From assembly GCA_030625885.1 (NCBI GenBank), contig DAOUPZ010000001.1, positions 62,001-126,000 of the forward strand: DNA of 64,000 nt, written 5' to 3'. The notes beneath the pieces are model-generated. The model worked only from the letters and a program-made list of their open reading frames with translations. It ran no database searches and had not been told where the DNA came from. Below, piece by piece: positions 26,324 to 35,152 of this stretch (its first letter is position 1; each line of letters opens with the position of its first letter). A program made the translations under genes and the position numbers. This DNA is from Clostridia bacterium. GTDB lineage: Bacteria > Bacillota > DAOUPZ01.

Positions 26324-26359
26324 GATAGGTTGGATTTCATTCTACCAACCTATCCTTTT
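26324..26359 (+). terminator. Intrinsic terminator
   Basis: GATAGGTTGG pairs perfectly with CCAACCTATC and CTTTT follows. Confidence 0.85.
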
Positions 26360-26470
26360 GATAAGAAGAGCTAATTGTGAGATTGGTTCTTTTTTTACTT
26401 TTTTGCATGAATACTTTGTGGGTTTTATATGTTTTTGATATAATCCTTTTAGCATAATGAAATAGGAAGG

Positions 26471-27094
26471 ATGAGGATATTGCTAAATTATGTTGCACAA
26501 GGATTTATTTTGGGGTTAGCCTATCTAGCGCCAATTGGAATGCAAAACTTATATGTTATAAATTCAGCTATAAGTTTGAGCAGAATTCGCGCCTATCAGG
26601 TCGCATTAATAACGATATTTTTTGATATTACGCTTGCCCTTGCCAGCTTTTACGGGGTTGGTGCTTTAATTGAAAAATCAATAATTCTAAGGGGTATCAT
26701 TTTATTTTTGGGAAGTATAGCTGTTATTTATATCGGGATCAGTCTTATGCGTTCTAAACCACAGGTAATAGAAGCGGTTGACGTTTCTATACCGCTTTTG
26801 AAAATCATATCTGTTTGTTTTGCAGTTACCTGGTTGAATCCACAGGCGTTAATTGACGGGTCGCTATTAATTGGCGGCATTCGGGCGTCACTTCCGGCTG
26901 AGTTTTCAACGTTATTTATTAGCGGCGTATGCTTAGCATCATTTATCTGGTTTATGGGATTAGCAACGGTAGTCTCAATTTTTCGCAATATGTTTAATGT
27001 AAAGGTTTTGCGAAGCATTAATATAGTCTGTGGATTGGTAATTATTTATTATGGGTTTAAGTTGGGTTATAGTTTTGTGGAAATGATAAAATAA
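26471..27094 (+). CDS. LysE/ArgO-family amino acid exporter
   Basis: The 207-residue membrane protein has six hydrophobic helices. The start GFILGLAYLAPIGMQNLYVI is the LysE/ArgO signature, and VTWLNPQALIDGSLLIGGIR (about 118) is the second conserved motif seen in ArgO/LysE proper. This points to export of basic amino acids more than the RhtB branch. The ORF begins ATGAGGATATTG directly after GGAAGG; the TTG at 26480 is a possible alternative with better spacing. It ends in its own terminator. Confidence 0.88.
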   Translation: MRILLNYVAQGFILGLAYLAPIGMQNLYVINSAISLSRIRAYQVALITIFFDITLALASFYGVGALIEKSIILRGIILFLGSIAVIYIGISLMRSKPQVIEAVDVSIPLLKIISVCFAVTWLNPQALIDGSLLIGGIRASLPAEFSTLFISGVCLASFIWFMGLATVVSIFRNMFNVKVLRSINIVCGLVIIYYGFKLGYSFVEMIK

Positions 27095-27119
27095 GTTAAA
27101 ATCAAGAGGATGGCTTATG

Positions 27120-27165
27120 GAACAGTTCTTACTTAGGATAATCGCTAAGGAAGAACTGTTTTTTT
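27120..27165 (+). terminator. Intrinsic terminator after the LysE-type gene
   Basis: GAACAGTTCTT...AAGAACTGTT with an inner CTTAG/CTAAG stem is followed by seven T residues. It lies inside the long ORF called for pabA, which is why the pabA start must be downstream. Confidence 0.88.
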
Positions 27166-27317
27166 GTCCTCTTTCATCACCTTTATACATCAATGAACAA
27201 AGAGAGGTACAACCATACATAATAAACACTACTTTTGAAATATTATTATATGAGAGACACTTACTACTTACCTTTTACCACTTACTATTATCATATACTT
27301 CAAAGGGAGTGTTATGC

Positions 27318-27902
27318 TTGATTTTGATGATCGATAATTATGATTCTTTTACTTATAACCTTGTTCAATACTTAAAATGTTTGAATGAGCAGGTAATGGT
27401 CTATAGAAATGATCAAATATCTCTTAGAGACATTGAAAAATTAAACCCTGGTATGATTGTTCTTTCCCCTGGGCCGTGTACACCAAACGAAGCTGGTATT
27501 TGCAAGGAAGCTGTGGAATCCTTTAAAGGAAAGATTCCGATTTTGGGAATATGTTTAGGACATCAGACGATTGGACAGGTATTTGGCGGGAAAATCGTAA
27601 GGGCCAGGGAACCTGTTCATGGAAAGGTGCATCCCATAAATCATACAGGTCAGGGTGTATTCAAGGGACTTAAGAACCCCCTTAATGTCACCCGATACCA
27701 TTCTCTTGTCATAGAAAAGGAATCATTGCCGGAATGTTTGGAGATCACTGCCCAGACATTGGAGGGTGAGATCATGGGGATATCTCATAGAGCGTATACA
27801 ATAGAAGGTGTGCAGTTTCATCCTGAGGCAATATTGACAGAAAAGGGAATGGAACTGTTAAATAATTTTTTATTAAGAGCAAAAACGCAAAGGAGTAAAT
27901 AG
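27318..27902 (+). CDS. pabA: Aminodeoxychorismate synthase, glutamine amidotransferase subunit
   Basis: The subunit is about 194 residues and supplies ammonia from glutamine to PabB for 4-amino-4-deoxychorismate, the p-aminobenzoate precursor of folate. It starts MILMIDNYDSFTYNLVQYLK. The nucleophile Cys is in ILGICLGHQTIG (about 80), and His and Glu are in GVQFHPEAIL. I place the start at TTG 27318, 8 nt after GGGAG; ATG 27327 is possible. The ORF-track start at 27117 would read through a terminator. pabB begins 4 nt after the stop. The same type of subunit can serve TrpE, but the pabB-pabC context favours folate. Confidence 0.93.
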   Translation: MILMIDNYDSFTYNLVQYLKCLNEQVMVYRNDQISLRDIEKLNPGMIVLSPGPCTPNEAGICKEAVESFKGKIPILGICLGHQTIGQVFGGKIVRAREPVHGKVHPINHTGQGVFKGLKNPLNVTRYHSLVIEKESLPECLEITAQTLEGEIMGISHRAYTIEGVQFHPEAILTEKGMELLNNFLLRAKTQRSK

Positions 27903-27906
27903 AGAT

Positions 27907-29277
27907 ATGCTTATAAAAAAACTAGATACCAAACTAAATAGTTTTGAGCTATACGCGCTTTTCAAGGATAAACCGTATAGTTTCTTTCTAGACAGTGGCA
28001 TGGATTATAGTAAACTGGGTCAATATTCATTTATAGGATTTGATCCCTTTTTGACATTTCGAAGTAAAAATGACAAGATAGCTATTAGCAAGAACGGAGA
28101 AACATCAACGTATTGTGGCGATCCATTTAAGGAATTCAAAAAGATTTTCTCGGAATATAAGATAGAATACCATTCGGATATCCCATTTATAGGGGGGGCA
28201 GTGGGGTATTGGGGATATGATATGTGCCATCATATCGAAAATCTTCCAAGAACCGCTGTTGATGATGTCAATATACCGGATTGTTTTTGGGGACTATACG
28301 ACGGCATCATAGTAATTGACCACCGAAATGAAGAGGTATATATTGCTTCTCTGGGAATAAAGGACTTGGATGAGAAGGTGATAGGAAAAATTGAATCTTA
28401 TATCCAAAAAGAAGAGAAAAAAGGGGTTGAAATAAGTGACACCCATTCTAAAAAGTCTATTTATAGAGGCGCTAATTTCGAAAAGCAAGAATATATAAAA
28501 GCGATCAATAAGATAAAGGATTATATAAAAGCAGGCGATATATATCAAGCGAATATGACCCAGAGATTTGAGTATGAAACAGAATATTCTTCTTTTGAAT
28601 TATATTCAAAATTAAGACGTATAAACCCAGCTCCGTTTGCCAGCTTTATTGACTTTGGAGAAGGGCAAATTGTTAGCAGCTCACCAGAAAGGTTTATAAG
28701 GATCAGGGATAAAGTGATAGAAACAAGACCCATAAAGGGCACAAGGCCGAGAGGTAAAACGCCTGAGGAGGACATTGCAAATAAAGAAGTACTTTTATCA
28801 AGTGAGAAGGATAAAGCAGAGCTTTTAATGATTGTTGACCTTGAAAGAAATGATTTGGGTAAGGTTTGTAAGACGGGAAGTGTAAAGGTTACAGAACTTT
28901 TTCATTTAGAAATGTACGCCACTGTTTATCACCTGGTTTCTACTGTTGTTGGAGAACTTAGAGCGGATTACGACACAATTGACTGTATTAAGAATGTGTT
29001 TCCGGGTGGTTCCATAACAGGGGCTCCAAAGATAAGGGCCATGGAAATAATAGATGAGTTAGAGCCTACACAGAGGAATATTTATACAGGTTCAATAGGA
29101 TATGTAGGTTTTAATGGAGATGCAGATCTAAATATCGTAATAAGAACCATTGTGTGTAAGAACGAAAGCGCCTATTTTCAAGTAGGAGGGGGGATCGTCT
29201 GGGATTCTGATCCTGAACTTGAGTACGAGGAGACACTTCACAAAGCAAGGGCACTGATTGAAGCATTAAAAAGCTAG
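27907..29277 (+). CDS. pabB: Aminodeoxychorismate synthase component I
   Basis: The 456-residue chorismate-binding enzyme has a C-terminal catalytic domain (about 190-455) carrying YIKAGDIYQANMTQRFE, ERNDLGKVC and FPGGSITGAPKIRAMEIIDE. The sequence ETRPIKGTRPRG has Lys where anthranilate synthase TrpE has Ala; this distinguishes PabB, which forms a covalent lysine adduct. The N-terminal domain (GGAVGYWGYDM) is standard. Together with PabA it converts chorismate and glutamine to aminodeoxychorismate. It lies in a tight operon with pabA and pabC. GGAGTAAATAG precedes the ATG. Confidence 0.96.
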   Translation: MLIKKLDTKLNSFELYALFKDKPYSFFLDSGMDYSKLGQYSFIGFDPFLTFRSKNDKIAISKNGETSTYCGDPFKEFKKIFSEYKIEYHSDIPFIGGAVGYWGYDMCHHIENLPRTAVDDVNIPDCFWGLYDGIIVIDHRNEEVYIASLGIKDLDEKVIGKIESYIQKEEKKGVEISDTHSKKSIYRGANFEKQEYIKAINKIKDYIKAGDIYQANMTQRFEYETEYSSFELYSKLRRINPAPFASFIDFGEGQIVSSSPERFIRIRDKVIETRPIKGTRPRGKTPEEDIANKEVLLSSEKDKAELLMIVDLERNDLGKVCKTGSVKVTELFHLEMYATVYHLVSTVVGELRADYDTIDCIKNVFPGGSITGAPKIRAMEIIDELEPTQRNIYTGSIGYVGFNGDADLNIVIRTIVCKNESAYFQVGGGIVWDSDPELEYEETLHKARALIEALKS

Positions 29278-29298
29278 TATAGGTAAGGAGATGGTACT

Positions 29299-30111
29299 TT
29301 GAAGGTTTGGTTAAACGGGGATGTTGTTCCTGCGGACGAGGCCATGATCAGTCCAATGGGCGGAGGATTTATGTACGGTTATGGTATTTTTGAAACCGTG
29401 AAGGTCTATCGCCAAAAAATTGTTTTTATGGAGGAACATTTTAAAAGACTTAGATGGAGCTGTAAGGTGCTGGAGATGGAACTTAAATATGAGGATCATG
29501 AAATAGAATTGAATTGCAAGGAGTTAGTAAGAATTAATGAAATTGAAAATGGCGCATTAAAAATTGTATATGCTATGGATCATGGTGGATACAGTTTGCT
29601 TATTACCAATAGCAGTAGAGTATATGAAAAGGAGGCCTATGAAAGAGGATTCAGGCTTTGTTTGGCTAGATCCAGAAAAAATCCTTATTCAAAGATAGTC
29701 AGTATTAAATCTACAAATTATATTGAAAATATGCTAGAGAGACAGAATGCCATAATAAGTGGATATGACGAGAGCGTATTCTTGAATGTGAATGGAAAGC
29801 TCAGCGAGGGATCTATTTCCAATGTTTTTTTTGTAAAAGACGAAAAAATTTATACACCTTCTGTTGATTGCGGGATATTACCGGGAATAGCCAGGGAAAA
29901 GGTTATGTTGGTTATTAAGGAATTAAAAATGGATATGATATCAGACGCATTTGAAATTTCGTTATTTATGGATGCAGATGAAATTTTTGTGACAAATTCT
30001 CTTATGGATATTATGCCTGTATCTCAAGTGGAATCTAAGAAACTTGATATGAATAAAAATAGTATCACTAGAGCGTTGATGGATGAATATAAAAGGCAGT
30101 ATTATGAATGA
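29299..30111 (+). CDS. pabC: Aminodeoxychorismate lyase
   Basis: The 270-residue PLP enzyme of the class IV aminotransferase fold releases pyruvate from aminodeoxychorismate to give p-aminobenzoate. The PLP-binding Lys is in SIKSTNYIENMLERQNA (about 137). The usual GKLSEGSISNVFFVKD and GILPGIAREKVM follow. Branched-chain and D-amino acid aminotransferases share this fold, but adjacency to pabAB decides the role. It starts at TTG with GGTAAGGAG upstream, 21 nt after pabB. A terminator overlaps the stop codon. Confidence 0.94.
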   Translation: MKVWLNGDVVPADEAMISPMGGGFMYGYGIFETVKVYRQKIVFMEEHFKRLRWSCKVLEMELKYEDHEIELNCKELVRINEIENGALKIVYAMDHGGYSLLITNSSRVYEKEAYERGFRLCLARSRKNPYSKIVSIKSTNYIENMLERQNAIISGYDESVFLNVNGKLSEGSISNVFFVKDEKIYTPSVDCGILPGIAREKVMLVIKELKMDMISDAFEISLFMDADEIFVTNSLMDIMPVSQVESKKLDMNKNSITRALMDEYKRQYYE

Positions 30112-30146
30112 GACAAGGTGATGATCTTCTTTGTCTCATTTGATTT
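30107..30146 (+). terminator. Terminator of the pab operon
   Basis: AATGAGACAA pairs with TTGTCTCATT and TGATTTTT follows. The pabC stop is in the left arm. Confidence 0.8.
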
Positions 30147-30309
30147 TTAATGATACTGGAGGGGTGTTCTTTCTATTGCTTTATAACTTAAAAAAATCTA
30201 ATTCTAAAAGTAAATTTAGTAAAACCACATTTCAATACGTGATATAATCTAAAAAGACATAAATATTTATGCAAACTATATAAATTGCATTAAAGTTTTT
30301 ACATTCAGA

Positions 30310-30363
30310 ATTGTCCCCATCTTTCCTTCGCTTTTCCTGCAATGTAAGTTCTTTATTGCATGA
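30310..30363. repeat. MITE-like element, family 2, copy C (truncated, inverted)
   Basis: The reverse complement reads TGCAATAAAGAACTTACATT, then GCAGGAAAAGCGAAGGAAAG, then ATGGGGACAA, matching the left half of copy B with an 8-nt gap. The right half is absent. Confidence 0.75.
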
Positions 30364-30405
30364 CATATAATAGCAACCTAAATTTATTTAATGACAGGTG
30401 ATTGA

Positions 30406-32700
30406 ATGAGTGATTTTATAAAAATTTCGGTGAGAGCCTTGGTAGAGTTTGTTTTGAGAAGCGGTAGCATTGATACAACCTTTAAAGGGAGCAGTGTGCT
30501 TTTGGAGGGGATTAAAGCGCATCAGAAGGTACAAAAAAAACAAGATAAAACATATAAAAAAGAAGTGCAGCTTAAAACAATAATAGACTATAAAAGCTAT
30601 TGCTTTCATATAGAAGGCCGTTGTGACGGAATTATTGCAGCAGATGAAATAACAATAGACGAGATTAAGTCTACGTCAAAGGGTTTGGAGCATGTTGAGG
30701 AAAATCATAATCCTGTTCACTGGGCTCAGGCCAAATTGTATGGCTATATGTATGGCAAAGAAAATAATTTAGAACAATTATATATCCAGCTTACTTATGT
30801 CGATATCGATACGGAAGAAGAGAAAATATTTAAGAAAAGATTTACAATGTGTGAATTGGAAACGTTTATATATCATTTACTAGACGGATATATTGAGTTT
30901 GCTTCATTAAAAGTAGAATTATTTAATAAAAGAAATCGCTCTATAAAAGAATTGGAATTTCCTTTCGAAAAATATCGCAAAGGTCAGCGAGAATTGGCTG
31001 TAGCTGTATATAGATCTATATTAGACGAAAAAAGATTATTTGCAAAAGCGCCAACGGGTATAGGGAAAACAATATCTACTGTTTTTCCTTCGGTAAAAGC
31101 ATTGGGCGAAGGGAAAATAGATAAGATCATATATCTTACGGCTAAGACCATAACCCGGACGGTAGCTGAAGAAACCTTTTCTATTTTAAGAGAAAAAGGG
31201 TTAAATATTAAAGTTGTAACCATTACGGCAAAGGAAAAAGTGTGTTTTAAAGATGAGGTAAATTGCAGTAAAGATTATTGCGAATATGCACATGGTTATT
31301 TTGATCGATTAAATGGTGCTATGATAGATATATTAAAAAATGAAGATCAATTAAATAGGTTCATTATTGAATCATATGCAATAAAACATAAAATTTGTCC
31401 CTTTGAATTTTCACTGGATTTAGCATTATTAGTTGATGGTATCATATGTGATTATAACTATGTGTTTGATCCTAGAGCATCACTCAAAAGATTTACAGAT
31501 GAAAACAAGAAAAATAATATAATTTTAATTGATGAAGCACATAATTTGGTTGATAGGGCGAGAGATATGTTCTCGGGGACTTTATTTAAGTCTATTTTTT
31601 TGGATGTTAAAAGAGTATTTAAGGCTAAAGATAAAGAAATTTATAAATCTTTGAATAAACTGAATTCATTTATGTTGAAGCTTAAAAAAGAATGTAATGA
31701 AGCACCTTTTATAATGAATAAAGATAAACCTAAAGAAATCTCTGTGTTTCTTAATCATTTTGTCTCAGCAGCAGAGAGATGGCTGACCAGGAATCCCAAA
31801 AAAGAAGGATATAATGAATTGTTGGATTTGTACTTTGAATGTACTTCTTTTGCAAAAATATTACAGCTATATGATGAACGTTTTATAACCTATGTAGAAA
31901 AAGATAACAAGGAGGTGACCTTAAAACTTTTTTGCCTGGATCCTTCTTTTTTATTACATGAGATTACAAGAAACTATAAAGCAAGTGTATTTTTTTCAGC
32001 GACACTCATACCTTTGGCCTATTTTAAGGAGATACTAGGGGGAGACAATGATGATTATACAATTGTTCTAAAGTCGCCATTTAATAGAGACCATTTAAAG
32101 ATTTATATCTCTGATTTATCAACTCGATATAAAGACCGGGAGGGAACCAGTTCATATTTAGTGGAAAAGATATCTAAAATAGCAAATAAAAATCCTGGAA
32201 ATTATCTCGTGTTCTTTCCATCTTATAAGTATATGAACCAGATTTATGAAATGTTTATAGGTGAAAATATAAATATGAACACCATCATACAGTCTGCAAA
32301 TATGCTTGAGGAAGAACGAGAAGATTTTCTAGCCCAATTTAAAGAGAATAACAAAGATACGTTGGTTGGATTTGCTGTATTAGGGGGTGTGTTCTCTGAA
32401 GGGGTTGATTTGAAAGGAGATCGGTTGAATGGTGTTATTGTGGTAGGTGTGGGGTTGCCTCAGATATGTTTGGAAAGAAATATTATAAAAGATTATTATT
32501 GTTCTATTGATAAAAGCGGCTATGACTATGCGTATGTTTATCCGGGAATGAACAAGGTCTTACAAGCGGGTGGGAGATTGATCAGGACTGAACATGATCG
32601 AGGAATTTTGGTGTTAATTGATGATCGGTTTTTATATAAAAAATATCAGGCCATGTTCCCTGATGAGTGGAAGCATTTTGAAGTTATAAAGAATAATTAG
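30406..32700 (+). CDS. PD-(D/E)XK-like nuclease fused to DinG/XPD-type Fe-S helicase
   Basis: In this 764-residue protein, residues about 40-150 look like a RecB/Cas4-type nuclease: GRCDGI, TIDEIKS and WAQAKLYGYMYG supply the expected Asp, Glu-x-Lys and Gln motifs. The SF2 helicase core follows (about 180-760). It has KAPTGIGKTIS (Walker A), LIDEAHNLVDRA (DEAH), FFSATLIP and QAGGRLIRTEHDRG (motif VI). Four cysteines between motifs I and II (EKVC, EVNC, KDYC, HKICPF) fit an XPD-family iron-sulfur cluster. It probably unwinds and trims DNA in repair. The start has GACAGGTGA upstream. A palindromic repeat starts at its stop codon. Confidence 0.87.
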   Translation: MSDFIKISVRALVEFVLRSGSIDTTFKGSSVLLEGIKAHQKVQKKQDKTYKKEVQLKTIIDYKSYCFHIEGRCDGIIAADEITIDEIKSTSKGLEHVEENHNPVHWAQAKLYGYMYGKENNLEQLYIQLTYVDIDTEEEKIFKKRFTMCELETFIYHLLDGYIEFASLKVELFNKRNRSIKELEFPFEKYRKGQRELAVAVYRSILDEKRLFAKAPTGIGKTISTVFPSVKALGEGKIDKIIYLTAKTITRTVAEETFSILREKGLNIKVVTITAKEKVCFKDEVNCSKDYCEYAHGYFDRLNGAMIDILKNEDQLNRFIIESYAIKHKICPFEFSLDLALLVDGIICDYNYVFDPRASLKRFTDENKKNNIILIDEAHNLVDRARDMFSGTLFKSIFLDVKRVFKAKDKEIYKSLNKLNSFMLKLKKECNEAPFIMNKDKPKEISVFLNHFVSAAERWLTRNPKKEGYNELLDLYFECTSFAKILQLYDERFITYVEKDNKEVTLKLFCLDPSFLLHEITRNYKASVFFSATLIPLAYFKEILGGDNDDYTIVLKSPFNRDHLKIYISDLSTRYKDREGTSSYLVEKISKIANKNPGNYLVFFPSYKYMNQIYEMFIGENINMNTIIQSANMLEEEREDFLAQFKENNKDTLVGFAVLGGVFSEGVDLKGDRLNGVIVVGVGLPQICLERNIIKDYYCSIDKSGYDYAYVYPGMNKVLQAGGRLIRTEHDRGILVLIDDRFLYKKYQAMFPDEWKHFEVIKNN

Positions 32701-32780
32701 GCATATGAAAGAAATTAATAAGCCAAAAATACGACGGATATTTTGTATCAGACTGGCTTGTTATTTTTTTGAATATGCCT
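32699..32780. repeat. MITE-like palindromic element, family 1, short copy
   Basis: The ends AGGCATATGAAAGAAATTAA and the reverse complement of TTATTTTTTTGAATATGCCT are imperfect inverted repeats. The core ACGACGGATATTTTGTATCA is shared with the long copy at 12592-12750, in the opposite orientation. Confidence 0.75.
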
Positions 32781-32785
32781 TAGAT

Positions 32786-32828
32786 GAGGCGTAGAATATT
32801 CCTTGCTTAGAGGAATATTCTACGCCTC
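32786..32828. terminator. Strong bidirectional terminator
   Basis: GAGGCGTAGAATATTCCT pairs perfectly (18 bp) with AGGAATATTCTACGCCTC between convergent genes. Confidence 0.88.
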
Positions 32829-32841
32829 TAATTATTTATTT

Positions 32842-34857
32842 TTAAATCTTAAATTTATTTACTTCATTTTTAAGTAAATTAGCTATTTTTTTAAGTTCTT
32901 CAACTGTTTGTGCCATTGTTTCTATCGTTGCTGTTTGTTCTTCAACGGAAGCAGAAACCTCCTCAGTTGATGCTGCTGATTGCTGGGCAATGGCTGCAAT
33001 TCCTTGAATATTTTCTATGACCACGTCTTTTTCGGAATCAACTTTCTGAACGCTTTGTATTAAATCATCGATTTCTGCAATTGTTTCTTCTATGGCTTGC
33101 ATGATTTGGTTAAATCCTTCGATCGTCTCTTTAACGGCTGCTTGACTTTCACTACCAAGGGCATTGGCGTGATCCATATTGTTTTTGGTAGTAGAGATTT
33201 CTTTTTGTATTTCATTGATAATGGTTTCGATTTCTTTTGTAGAAACGGCCGTTTGTTCAGCTAGTTTGCGTATTTCATCCGCTACAACCGCAAAACCTCT
33301 TCCTGACTCACCTGCTCGTGCTGCTTCAATGGCAGCATTTAAAGCCAGTAAATTAGTCTGATCAGCTACGGATTGAATGGCATTAACAATTTGGTTGATT
33401 GAAGTTGATTTTTCTGCTAATTGTTCAACATTATTCGTTACCTGTTGATTAATTTCTGTATTTTGTGAAAACTTATCTGATAAATAATTAAATGTTTTTA
33501 ATCCTTCCTGGCTGAGCTGATTCATATGATCAGAGTGTTTTTTGGCATTTTGAACGGCTTGATTCATTAAATTGATTTCACTACCGAATAGAATTAATTT
33601 TTCAGAGCTTTTACTTGCTTCACTGGCTTGTTCTGAAGCGCCTGTTGCCAACTCTTCTACAGCCTTGGAAACTTCACTGATGGAAGAAGTTGTTTCTTTT
33701 GCTGCAACGGCTAATGTATTAGCGTTCTCGGCCGTGATATCTGCATTTTGTGTTATATTTTCAATAATATTTCGTAATTTTTCCAAAAATTTATTGAAAT
33801 ATCTACTAAGTTCTCCTATTTCGTCATTGGATTCGATGTTGATTTGTTTTGTCAGATCACCTTCTCCTTCGCTAATTAAAGCAAGTGCTTCATTTAGTTT
33901 TTCAAGGCGTTTGATTTGTCGATTAACCACGAAAAATAAAACAGAGGTTAAAATAATAAGCGCTATTACCGTTGCAAAAATTGTTATATTACGAATATCT
34001 GTTAAAATTTCATTAGAAACTGCAAGGAGTAAGCTATTACCATTAGAGAGATCAGCTAAATAATAAGTTGTCTTTTTTCCTGCAAAAGAATGGCTTAAGC
34101 TCGTAATTTGTTTGCTGGTAAGGGTTTCACTTAATTGTTTTTTCAATTCTGTAGATAACTGATCAATACTTTGAATTTCCTCATCACTTCCCACTAGAAC
34201 TGCCCCGTCAGGGGAAACGACGGCGGAAAAGAGAATTTCGTTACTTAATTGTCCTTTAATTTTCGCTATTAAACTATGGGGTCCTATCTGTGTGTCAAGT
34301 GCTGTGAGCATAGTACCTTCCCGTCCTACTTGAATGATACGAGGACTATCCCATCCTGGTACGCCGACATATTTAAATACTTTTGTATCAATTGTACGTG
34401 TCTGAGCGGGTTGGGCGATGACTTTGTTTTTCCCGGTAATTAAGTTCATGAACTCATAGGCCTGACCATTGGGATCTGCAGAATAATCAAAATCAACATC
34501 GGGGGCAACAGAAGTTAATTCAACACAGCCGTTAGCGTCTGAAATCCAAAATTCATCAATTCCCGATTTTTTAGCAAGTTCAACGAGTTCTGAATAACTG
34601 GTTCCCTTCTTAATTAAAAGTGAGGCCATAGATGCTTGACCAATCATTTCTTTTTCTAATACTTCTTCGACAGTCTTACGCGCCGTGAGTGCATTTTCGA
34701 TGCTTAGACGAACTGTCTCTGTAATAGCCAATCCCTGCAGTTGAAGACTATTTGCAGTTTGTTTGTAAATGTAAGAAGCCATTCCTACTAGTACTAATGT
34801 AATAACGACAACAGTTGGCCATATTATTTTCCACTTTAAAGAATTTCTTTGAAACAT
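32842..34857 (-). CDS. Methyl-accepting chemotaxis protein
   Basis: The 671-residue membrane receptor has TM1 at about 10-30, an outer ligand-binding region of about 250 residues (Cache-like), TM2 at about 287-310, a HAMP domain ([14 protein letters not shown]) and a long cytoplasmic coiled coil. The signalling tip is [20 protein letters not shown] with [20 protein letters not shown]. It signals to CheA through CheW. The sensed ligand is unknown. No che genes are nearby. The start is preceded by a spaced GGGGGATC site. An AT-rich region of 280 nt separates it from the divergent clp gene. Confidence 0.93.
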   Translation of the reverse strand: MFQRNSLKWKIIWPTVVVITLVLVGMASYIYKQTANSLQLQGLAITETVRLSIENALTARKTVEEVLEKEMIGQASMASLLIKKGTSYSELVELAKKSGIDEFWISDANGCVELTSVAPDVDFDYSADPNGQAYEFMNLITGKNKVIAQPAQTRTIDTKVFKYVGVPGWDSPRIIQVGREGTMLTALDTQIGPHSLIAKIKGQLSNEILFSAVVSPDGAVLVGSDEEIQSIDQLSTELKKQLSETLTSKQITSLSHSFAGKKTTYYLADLSNGNSLLLAVSNEILTDIRNITIFATVIALIILTSVLFFVVNRQIKRLEKLNEALALISEGEGDLTKQINIESNDEIGELSRYFNKFLEKLRNIIENITQNADITAENANTLAVAAKETTSSISEVSKAVEELATGASEQASEASKSSEKLILFGSEINLMNQAVQNAKKHSDHMNQLSQEGLKTFNYLSDKFSQNTEINQQVTNNVEQLAEKSTSINQIVNAIQSVADQTNLLALNAAIEAARAGESGRGFAVVADEIRKLAEQTAVSTKEIETIINEIQKEISTTKNNMDHANALGSESQAAVKETIEGFNQIMQAIEETIAEIDDLIQSVQKVDSEKDVVIENIQGIAAIAQQSAASTEEVSASVEEQTATIETMAQTVEELKKIANLLKNEVNKFKI

Positions 34858-35152
34858 TGCTTCTGATCCCCCTTTTTGTGTTTATAAAATTAGATACATC
34901 AAAGAACATATAAATTGCGGGTAATCTTGCAGAGATTAACGGAAAAGCTTAAGAAATTAGTTTTATACTATTGTTAAAATATATATTAATTAATAATAGC
35001 ATAATATTTCATAAGAAATCAAATATATGCTATAATTGATGTTTTATCCATTTACTTCTATCAAAAATCAAGAACAGTATGAACTTGCTTTTTTATGTTA
35101 TACTGTAATTATATCAATTAAACTTTTTCACTAAGATATGGAGATGGTTTGT

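Noticed and set aside
27117-27317. N-terminal extension of pabA in the ORF track
   Set aside because: It contains the terminator of the upstream gene, and PabA normally begins at MIL-IDNYDSF; the extension is untranslated.
30406-30850. Cas4 gene or CRISPR association suggested by the N-terminal nuclease motifs of the helicase
   Set aside because: The domain is fused to a DinG/XPD helicase, no cas genes or repeats are nearby, and the CRISPR reading has no support.
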